In this document: one piece after another, positions 1 through 5,932 of the stretch
Layout of the letters: every line of letters begins with the position of its first letter
How positions within the stretch are numbered: the first letter of the stretch is position 1
Assembly: GCA_021792045.1 (NCBI GenBank)
Contig: JAJYVJ010000079.1
Coordinates: 1-7,362 of the forward strand
Source of the DNA: Thermoplasmata archaeon
GTDB taxonomy: Archaea > Thermoplasmatota > Thermoplasmata > Thermoplasmatales > Thermoplasmataceae
Length of the DNA stretch: 7,362 nucleotides
Reading direction: 5' to 3'
Position numbers and translations under genes: made by a program
Notes under the pieces: generated by a model
What the model was told of the DNA's origin: nothing
The model's input: the letters and a program-made list of their open reading frames with translations, nothing else
Databases searched by the model: none

Positions 1-207
1 CCCGGTGAAGAAGTCCCAAATGCACAGTTCAGGTATATAGGAAGTTATGGAAACTGGCAGCGTCTTATAAAGAAAGAAATAGATCCTATCCAAGGTATAC
101 TTACTGGTAAATTTAAACTTGAAGGCTCAATGATGAAGATAATGCGCTACACGAAAGCTGCTAAAGAAATGGTCAACACTGCCTCAGATGTCAAGACAGA
201 ATTTTAG
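1..207 (+). CDS. SCP2-like (sterol carrier protein 2 fold) protein, C-terminal part
   Basis: Frame 1 is open from the window edge to TAG at 205-207 and gives the last 68 residues of a protein whose start lies upstream. The segment reads as the second half of an SCP2 domain. A GSYGNW stretch (visible residues 14-19) is followed by a helix-like IKKEIDPIQGIL, then a GKFKLEG strand-turn (36-42) and a hydrophobic C-terminal helix, which is the usual order at the end of SCP2 domains. Family members bind lipids or other hydrophobic ligands in a tunnel and are soluble; in archaea the ligand is generally unknown. The gene ends 8 bases before the alcohol dehydrogenase start, so the two are probably co-transcribed. 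The linkage suggests a hydrophobic alcohol or aldehyde substrate, but that is inference. The family call rests on pattern recognition over a short fragment. Whether other domains precede it cannot be seen. Confidence 0.72.
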   Translation, partial: PGEEVPNAQFRYIGSYGNWQRLIKKEIDPIQGILTGKFKLEGSMMKIMRYTKAAKEMVNTASDVKTEF

Positions 208-212
208 GTGAT
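206..212 (+). promoter_or_regulatory. Ribosome binding site deciding the alcohol dehydrogenase start
   Basis: The sequence AGGTGAT matches the anti-Shine-Dalgarno tail of archaeal 16S rRNA (complement GGAGGTGATC). It begins inside the stop codon of the SCP2-like gene. Its GGTG core (207-210) sits 5 bases before ATG at 216 and only 2 bases before the alternative TTG at 213. This spacing favours ATG 216 as the true start. Confidence 0.6.
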
Positions 213-215
213 TTG

Positions 216-1340
216 ATGTGGTTTTTTAGATCACCAAAGATCGTATATGGAGAAGATGCGCTTAGTTTCTTGAGCACGCTTGACACTAAAAAAACACTAA
301 TAGTTACAGATCAATTTCTTTCTAAAACATCAATTCTATCAAAAGTCATGGATGTACTTGGGCGTGGCGTCGAGGTACGAATCTTTGATAAAATAGGAAC
401 TGAACCAAAACTTTCGGATATTGTAAAAGGAACGGAGCTTCTTGCAAAGTTCGATCCGGATTGCGTTATTGGGGTCGGAGGCGGATCATCGATGGATGCA
501 GCGAAAATACTCTTTGCAATGAACGAGATTCCTGGCCTTTCTCCATTTGACATTACACCGATAAACGATCTAAAATTACATAAGAAAAGCAGACTAGTTG
601 AGGTTCCTACAACGAGCGGCACAGGTTCCGAATGTTCTTGGGCCGCTGTCTTTACTGACGATGTGGAAAAGAGGAAAAATGAGATAGCTTCTCCGGAGAT
701 ACTTGCAGATTACGCTATTCTTGATCCGTCGTTAGTCATTGATTTACCAAGGGAACAGACGATCAATACAGCTACCGATGCTGTAACCCATGCCATTGAA
801 GCCTATGGTAGTCAGTGGCGTAACGTTTTCTCTGATGCCATGGCGGAGAAGGCACTCGAATTGATAATTCCTAATCTTCCGATAGTGCTCAAAAATCCTG
901 GGAATATAGATGCCCGAAACAACGTTCATATAGGTGCTTCCATGGCGGGAATTAGCTTTTCAAATTCCCAGATAGGCCTTGCCCACGCTCTTGGTCATGC
1001 ATTGGGCGCAGAATTCAAGATTGCACATGGGAAGGCTGTTGGGCTATACCTTCCACGTGTTATTTCTTTTAACTATGATGCGGTCAAAAGTCGTTATGAC
1101 AAGTTGAATTCACTATTCCCAGACGAATATAGATCCGAGAATCTATCTGAAACTATTTTCAGATTCCTTGGATCTATTGGTGAAGCCAGGAATATTAGGG
1201 AAGCAGGAATAGATCCAGGTGCATATATGGCTAGTATAGAAGAGATTGTTTCACTGGCCTCTGAATCTACTGGAATGCTCACAAATGCGAAAGATTCCAC
1301 GTCTGAAGATCTAAGAAATATCGCAAGGAGTGTTGTCTGA
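216..1340 (+). CDS. Iron-containing (group III) alcohol dehydrogenase
   Basis: This is a 374-residue cytoplasmic NAD(P)-dependent dehydrogenase of the Fe-ADH family, which interconverts alcohols and aldehydes or ketones. The N-terminal nucleotide-binding half contains GGGSSMDAAK (88-97) and TTSGTGSE (132-139). The C-terminal helical half contains the metal site: D188 and H192 in TDAVTHAIEAY, H257 in AHALGH, and H271 in IAHG, with H261 four residues after H257 as in E. coli FucO. All four expected metal ligands are present, so the enzyme should be active. The length is close to the usual 380-390. I chose ATG 216 over the in-frame TTG 213 because of ribosome-site spacing. The stop overlaps the ATG of the aldehyde dehydrogenase by one base (TGATG), implying translational coupling and a shared pathway. 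Family members act on propanediol, butanol, methanol, glycerol and others, so the substrate cannot be named from sequence. The family call is firm; the substrate is unknown. Confidence 0.95.
   Translation: MWFFRSPKIVYGEDALSFLSTLDTKKTLIVTDQFLSKTSILSKVMDVLGRGVEVRIFDKIGTEPKLSDIVKGTELLAKFDPDCVIGVGGGSSMDAAKILFAMNEIPGLSPFDITPINDLKLHKKSRLVEVPTTSGTGSECSWAAVFTDDVEKRKNEIASPEILADYAILDPSLVIDLPREQTINTATDAVTHAIEAYGSQWRNVFSDAMAEKALELIIPNLPIVLKNPGNIDARNNVHIGASMAGISFSNSQIGLAHALGHALGAEFKIAHGKAVGLYLPRVISFNYDAVKSRYDKLNSLFPDEYRSENLSETIFRFLGSIGEARNIREAGIDPGAYMASIEEIVSLASESTGMLTNAKDSTSEDLRNIARSVV
1325..1330 (+). promoter_or_regulatory. Ribosome binding site of the aldehyde dehydrogenase gene
   Basis: AAGGAG lies within the last codons of the alcohol dehydrogenase gene, 9 bases before ATG 1340. 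Together with the TGATG stop-start overlap it supports that start and coupled translation of the two enzymes. Confidence 0.65.
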
Positions 1341-2833
1341 TGTCTGTAGAATCGTACGGAAATATAGTGAATGGGACTGAGGATCACGAAGGATCGGAAT
1401 ATGTACTAAAAAGCCCGGCAACCGGTGATACTATTGCCACTGTTGTCGATGGAGGGGTAAAGAAGATACGTGAAGTAATAGATGCTGCGCAGGATGCATT
1501 CTATGGTATATGGTCAAAAACATCTCTCCATGATCGTAAAATTCTCCTCCAGAAGCTTTCGGATAGAATCCAGGAAAGAAGCAATGAATATGCTATGCTT
1601 GAGAGTCTTTCTACTGGAAAGACGCTAAGGCAGAGTACTCTCATGGACATACCTCTTGGAATAGAACATATTTCCTATTTTGCAAACGAAACTGAATTTT
1701 CATTGGAACGGAAGATCGAACATCCAGAATTTCCCGATACTCATGGGATTATTCAGAATGTTCCCATGGGTGTGGTCGGTGCTATAACTCCGTGGAATGT
1801 TCCCTTTCTCATGGCAGTTTGGAAGGCTGCACCTGCTCTTCTTGCTGGAAATACGCTTGTTATAAAACCATCAAGTTCTACGCCTATCACAACCATTGAG
1901 ATGGCCAAAGATGCTCTTTCAGTTGGTTTTCCTCCCGGGGTTTTGAATGTTGTCTGTGGTAAAGGTGAAACCGCCGGAGAAGAGTTGGCAAAGAGTGAAA
2001 AAATCAGAATGCTCAGTTTTACTGGTTCAACAGAGACTGGAAGGCATATAAGTTCTGTGGCTGGCGTGAAGAAGCTGACACTTGAGTTGGGTGGGAAATC
2101 TCCAAACATAGTTTTCGAGGATGCGGATTTAGAAAGAGCTTCTATGGGCGTGATTTTTGGCATTTACCTGAATTCCGGACAGTTATGTGAATCTGGTAGC
2201 AGACTTTTGGTGCAGTCTTCAATAAAAGAAAAATTTCTCGTTACACTAAGAAAGAAGCTTGATGAAATGAAGGCCGGTAATCCGATGGAAATGGAGACAG
2301 ACGTAAGTGCAATAACAACCCGTTCACAAAAGTTGAAAATAGAGAAGCTTGTTACCGAGGGTCTGCAAGAAGGATCAAATCTCTATTATTCTAAGAACAT
2401 AGACGGATTAGTACCATCACTGGGTTTCTATTATCCGCCAACAATACTTGATAACGTGAATATGGATATGAAGATAGGCAACGAAGAAATTTTTGGGCCA
2501 GTCCTCTCGGCGATAGAATTCAAAAACGAGAACGAGGCAATGGAAATAGCTAACAGGAGTTCCTATGGTCTTGCTGCCGGCGTCTGGACAAAAGATCATA
2601 GTAAAGCAATGCGTGTTGCGTCTTCTATAGAATCTGGAACTGTATGGATAAACGAATATCATCTTCTTTCTGCTGCAGCACCGAGAGGCGGTTTCAAGAA
2701 CAGTGGAGTTGGTAGAGAACTGGGTCTTGAAGGTATATTGGAATACACTCAAACAAGGCACATTTTCGTTGGCAGCGAAAGTGGGGAGCAGGATCAGGTT
2801 GCTTATGGCTTAGTATTAGCAAAACAATCGTGA
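1340..2833 (+). CDS. NAD(P)+-dependent aldehyde dehydrogenase (ALDH superfamily)
   Basis: This full-length 497-residue member of the ALDH superfamily oxidises an aldehyde to the carboxylate through a covalent thioester on cysteine. All landmarks are present in order: PWN (151-153, with oxyanion Asn153), cofactor-binding Lys176 in IKPSSS, the Rossmann-type turn FTGSTETG (227-234), general base Glu249 in ELGGKSP, catalytic Cys283 in NSGQLCESGSR, Glu383 in EEIFGPV (ribose binding) and the late GFKNSGVGRE block (451-460). The overall look is of the betaine-aldehyde/phenylacetaldehyde type of non-phosphorylating ALDH. It is not the CoA-acylating type, given the intact Glu249 general base. The gene overlaps the upstream alcohol dehydrogenase by one base, so the aldehyde made there is the likely substrate. 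It is the last gene of the operon and is followed by T-rich sequence. The exact substrate and the NAD versus NADP preference are not readable. Confidence 0.95.
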   Translation: MSVESYGNIVNGTEDHEGSEYVLKSPATGDTIATVVDGGVKKIREVIDAAQDAFYGIWSKTSLHDRKILLQKLSDRIQERSNEYAMLESLSTGKTLRQSTLMDIPLGIEHISYFANETEFSLERKIEHPEFPDTHGIIQNVPMGVVGAITPWNVPFLMAVWKAAPALLAGNTLVIKPSSSTPITTIEMAKDALSVGFPPGVLNVVCGKGETAGEELAKSEKIRMLSFTGSTETGRHISSVAGVKKLTLELGGKSPNIVFEDADLERASMGVIFGIYLNSGQLCESGSRLLVQSSIKEKFLVTLRKKLDEMKAGNPMEMETDVSAITTRSQKLKIEKLVTEGLQEGSNLYYSKNIDGLVPSLGFYYPPTILDNVNMDMKIGNEEIFGPVLSAIEFKNENEAMEIANRSSYGLAAGVWTKDHSKAMRVASSIESGTVWINEYHLLSAAAPRGGFKNSGVGRELGLEGILEYTQTRHIFVGSESGEQDQVAYGLVLAKQS

Positions 2834-3256
2834 GCTTTTGTTAATACAATCTTTTTCAATGCACTGATCAAACCTGATTAAATTGATTTTACACAATTTT
2901 TGGCAACTTATCAATTTTCTGCTTTTGGTTGATCTTTCAGGGAAATTACGGCGAATTCCTGGTCAATGCAGCCGGAGATTGTCATTTTATCACTGATCTG
3001 GATTCGTAACAGAAACTGGAAATGGAATATCCAAAAAAAGTGTTGTGAAGAATATACCTGGTATTCAACATGCATTATCTGAACTCGAAATGGATATTGT
3101 TCACTACGTGAAAATTATGGATTTTTAGATCTGAAGCAGAAAAAACCTATGTCTGCACATAACAATGCTACAATTTCTCATGCTAAACTCCAGTTGGAAT
3201 GTCAAAAGGATTGGTGTTAGAAGGATAAATATTAAAAATTAGACGGGAAAATATTT
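2834..3256. other. Convergent intergenic region with possible degenerate coding fragments
   Basis: No intact gene is visible in these 423 bases. On the + strand three short open stretches follow each other in different frames. The first runs 2887-3009 and includes GNYGEFLVNAAGD. The second runs 2997-3128 and includes SKKSVVKNIPGIQHALSELE. The third runs 3083-3220 and includes RENYGFLDLKQKKPMSAHN. None has a convincing start codon with a ribosome site, and their order with small overlaps is what frameshift decay of one gene would leave. A 54-codon ATG-initiated frame also exists on the - strand (2911-3075) without a ribosome site. I do not recognise a family in any of them. The stretch could equally be plain spacer, since open runs of 40-55 codons occur by chance. 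Confidence 0.35.
2836..2930 (+). terminator. T-rich archaeal-type terminator region of the alcohol/aldehyde dehydrogenase operon
   Basis: Starting three bases after the aldehyde dehydrogenase stop there is a run of T4-T5 tracts (2836-2839, 2852-2856, 2887-2890, 2897-2901, 2915-2918, 2923-2926) with no strong hairpin. Archaeal RNA polymerase terminates at such clustered T tracts. The position at the end of a convergent operon fits, but the exact site is inferred. Confidence 0.45.
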
Positions 3257-3257
3257 T
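3230..3257 (-). terminator. T-rich terminator region of the formate dehydrogenase operon
   Basis: Read on the - strand, the formate dehydrogenase stop is followed at once by T tracts complementary to A runs at 3248-3251 and 3234-3238. A short perfect palindrome, GAAAATATTTTC (3247-3258), straddles the stop codon. T-rich sequence at the 3' end of a convergent operon is the usual archaeal termination signal. The assignment is by position and composition only. Confidence 0.4.
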
Positions 3258-5932
3258 CAGATGTGTTTCTTGACTCTAATCGCGGTTACCTTGTACTCTG
3301 GCGTATTTTGTTTATAATCTCTGTTTGAGCTTGTAACGTCATTCAACCTAGTTTCTGGATCGTTGAATGTGGCAAAAGCCACACCTTTAACCAGAGAGTA
3401 ATCCAATGAAATCTTGAGTTTTGCTTTTCCAAATTTGCTTTCTACGTCAGCATAATCTCCCGCATGCAAATTAAAGTTAACGGCATCTTCTTTGGAAATA
3501 TATAAGTAATCCGTGTCGCGTAGATTTCTGTTCCCTGATCTGTCTGTCATGGTAGATGCGTTGAATTGAAAGAGTGATCTGCCAGTTGAAAGAAGTATAG
3601 GGAAGTTCTGATCGGTTGACTCAGTTGATGGAATATAATCGATTCCAACAAGTGACGTTCTTTTTCCTTTAGTAAATTGCTCCACATGAAGAATCTTAGT
3701 TCCTGGATCGTCCGTTGAGCTACAAGGCCATTGAAGTCCACCATTCTCAATGCGTTCATATGCAATGCCATGTCCCCCGCTCCAAAGATCTCTAATCTCG
3801 TTCCAGATTTCCTCTGGTGAATCAAAATCGAATCCTCTCGTGAAACCCATTTTCTGTGCAACGAGTTGGATGATTTCCCAGTCTGGTTTTGAATTCCCAC
3901 GAGGATTTATTGCTTTTCTGACACGCTGTACCCTTCTTTCTGAATTCATAAATGTACCGTCTTTTTCGTAAGAGGATACGGCAGGGAGAAAAATAGATCC
4001 GAACTTCTTGGCAGTTTCGTTAAGGAAAAAATCTTGGATAATTATGAAATCCATTGCATTGAACGCTTTTTCGGTGAATTTCATATCTGGATTTGTAAGG
4101 TAAACGTCCCATCCCATGATCCACAAACCGTGGAAAGTACCGGCGGTAGCTGCATCAAGCATCTGAATTTCATCGAGGCCCTTATTTTTTGGGATCTTAC
4201 TCTTCCATACCTGCTCAAATTTGTTTCTTCCCTGCTCAACCGGAACATAACCTGTTAATTTTGATGGTTCACAGCCCATATGCGCAGAACCCTGAACATT
4301 GTTCTGCCCACGCAACGGATTCACACCGCTTCCTGCTTTTCCTATATTACCAGTAAGCAGGGCAAGATTTACAAGGTCGATTACACCATCTGTGCCTTGC
4401 AGATGTTCAGTTATCCCGAGGCCGTGAAACATCATTGATGGTTTTTCCTTTGCGTAGAGTCTCGCTGCTTTTCTGATGATCTCAGGTTCCACTCCGCATA
4501 TATCTGCTGCTCTCTCTGGAGGCCAGTCATCAGCTAATTTCTTAAAATTATCATAATCATCAACTCTTTCATCTATAAATTCCCTGTCAACTAAATTCTC
4601 GTTTATTATCACATTAGCAAATGCATTTATCAATGGTATATTTGTGCCGGGTCTTATCTGCAAATGGTATGTGGCTAGTTTTGCGAGTTCTGTTTTCCTA
4701 GGGTCTACAACAATGAGATTCGAGCCTCTCAACCTCTGCTGTTTTATCCTGGCACCCACAACAGGATGATTCTCGGTAGTGTTAGTTCCAAACAGCATAA
4801 GAGTACGAGCTTTCTCTATATCATCAAAAGAATTAGTTGCGGCCCCAGTGCCTAGGACAAGCCCCATTCCAGCTGCAGTCGGGGCGTGGCACACTCTTGC
4901 ACAACTATCGACATTGTTGGTTCCTATTACAACCCTCGCAAATTTTTGAGCCATATAATTTTCCTCATTGGTAGCTCTAGCCGACCCAAGAACTCCAACA
5001 GAATCAGGGCCATATTTACTGGAAATATCTTTCAGGTTCTGAGCGGTAAAAGCTATGGCTTCGTCCCATCCTACCTTTATCCATTGTCCATCCTTTTTGA
5101 TCATAGGTTCCGTTATTCTGTCCTGGGAGTCGACAAATGAAAATGAATATCTCCCCTTCACGCAGAGATGTCCCTTGTTAACCGGTGAATCCATGACAGG
5201 AAGTATCTCAACTATTCTGTCACCTGATGTTCCTATATTTATTTCACAACCAGTTCCGCAATAGGGACAGACGCTACGCGTAAATTGCTCAGGATATCCA
5301 GTTTCAATCACTGAGATATCTTCTATTGCCCCTGTGGGACAGGTGTCAGAGCATGCCCCGCAACTAACGCATGAACTGTCAATGAGATTCTCACCACCAT
5401 CAGCGAGTATAGTTACCCTGTCTCCCCTGTTCCATTTTTGCCAAACGAATTGTCCCTGCACCTCAGCACAGATCCTGACGCACCTGTAACAATCTATGCA
5501 TTTCGTCATATCTACATTGATGAATGGGTGGTACTTTCCTGTAGTTTGAAGGTGCATTTCGTTATGTTTTGATTCTGAGGGAGCCAATTGAAAGCGCTTC
5601 AGAAGTTTATAAAAGTCCTTCCGCGTATCAAGTTGTTTAACATCCATCCCTTCCCTTTTAAGAAAGAGCTTCAAAAGGGTTTTCCTTTCTTCATTCAAAT
5701 CAGGGGTGTCTGTTTCTATAATCATGCCATCTTGTATTTTTGTATTACAGGAAGTGCTCGGATGGCTGTTCTTATTTATGTGGACTATACAGAGTCTGCA
5801 GCCTCCATACTCTTCAAGTCTATCGTCGTGGCAAAGGGAGGGTATGTCAATACCAACCGCCTTTGCCGCGTTTAACACAGACTTTTGGTCGCTAAATTCT
5901 GCATCTATTCCGTCAATTTTTACATGAAACAT
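3257..5932 (-). CDS. fdhA: Formate dehydrogenase catalytic (alpha) subunit, Mo/W-bis-MGD, Cys type, with NuoG-like Fe-S N-terminus
   Basis: The 891-residue product is predicted to oxidise formate to CO2 at a molybdenum or tungsten bis-pterin site and pass electrons through Fe-S clusters to the flavoprotein encoded upstream. Domains in order: a [2Fe-2S] ferredoxin fold (about 1-78; Cys34, 45, 48, 62); a NuoG-like linker (about 79-120); two [4Fe-4S] sites (Cys145/148/151/155 and Cys188/191/194/198); the molybdopterin oxidoreductase [4Fe-4S] site (Cys222/225/229/257, with Lys259 following); the catalytic core, with Cys348-His349 in CARVCHAPTAAG where E. coli FdhH has selenocysteine-His; the RGQNNVQG motif (541-548, Arg541 matching the active-site Arg of FdhH); and a C-terminal pterin-binding domain (about 775-885, STGRSLFQFN and TMTDRS). 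No signal peptide or Tat motif is present, so it is cytoplasmic. The start at 5932 has an excellent ribosome site. Oddly, the His-Cys3 [4Fe-4S] motif normally found near residues 94-107 is entirely replaced. The CARVxH and RGQNNVQG signatures favour formate dehydrogenase over true NuoG. Confidence 0.93.
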   Translation of the reverse strand: MFHVKIDGIDAEFSDQKSVLNAAKAVGIDIPSLCHDDRLEEYGGCRLCIVHINKNSHPSTSCNTKIQDGMIIETDTPDLNEERKTLLKLFLKREGMDVKQLDTRKDFYKLLKRFQLAPSESKHNEMHLQTTGKYHPFINVDMTKCIDCYRCVRICAEVQGQFVWQKWNRGDRVTILADGGENLIDSSCVSCGACSDTCPTGAIEDISVIETGYPEQFTRSVCPYCGTGCEINIGTSGDRIVEILPVMDSPVNKGHLCVKGRYSFSFVDSQDRITEPMIKKDGQWIKVGWDEAIAFTAQNLKDISSKYGPDSVGVLGSARATNEENYMAQKFARVVIGTNNVDSCARVCHAPTAAGMGLVLGTGAATNSFDDIEKARTLMLFGTNTTENHPVVGARIKQQRLRGSNLIVVDPRKTELAKLATYHLQIRPGTNIPLINAFANVIINENLVDREFIDERVDDYDNFKKLADDWPPERAADICGVEPEIIRKAARLYAKEKPSMMFHGLGITEHLQGTDGVIDLVNLALLTGNIGKAGSGVNPLRGQNNVQGSAHMGCEPSKLTGYVPVEQGRNKFEQVWKSKIPKNKGLDEIQMLDAATAGTFHGLWIMGWDVYLTNPDMKFTEKAFNAMDFIIIQDFFLNETAKKFGSIFLPAVSSYEKDGTFMNSERRVQRVRKAINPRGNSKPDWEIIQLVAQKMGFTRGFDFDSPEEIWNEIRDLWSGGHGIAYERIENGGLQWPCSSTDDPGTKILHVEQFTKGKRTSLVGIDYIPSTESTDQNFPILLSTGRSLFQFNASTMTDRSGNRNLRDTDYLYISKEDAVNFNLHAGDYADVESKFGKAKLKISLDYSLVKGVAFATFNDPETRLNDVTSSNRDYKQNTPEYKVTAIRVKKHI

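Noticed and set aside
213..215. TTG as the start of the alcohol dehydrogenase.
   Set aside because: It is too close (2 bases) to the GGTG ribosome site; ATG 216 directly after it is better spaced.
1753..2163. A 136-codon frame on the - strand inside the aldehyde dehydrogenase.
   Set aside because: It is a shadow of the conserved ALDH coding sequence, with no ribosome site and no family resemblance.
2911..3075. A 54-codon ATG-initiated frame on the - strand in the intergenic region, with a protein-like C-terminal half (MTISGCIDQEFAVISLK).
   Set aside because: It has no ribosome site, no recognisable family and competes with open stretches on the other strand. Frames of this length are expected by chance in 420 bases.
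4887..4892. A possible selenocysteine at the formate dehydrogenase active site.
   Set aside because: The catalytic position (residue 348) reads as a normal Cys codon followed by His, and no in-frame TGA occurs before the terminal stop.
3257..5932. The large subunit being NuoG of respiratory complex I.
   Set aside because: The catalytic CARVCH and RGQNNVQG motifs and a complete pterin-binding C-terminus are formate dehydrogenase features, and no other nuo genes are visible.
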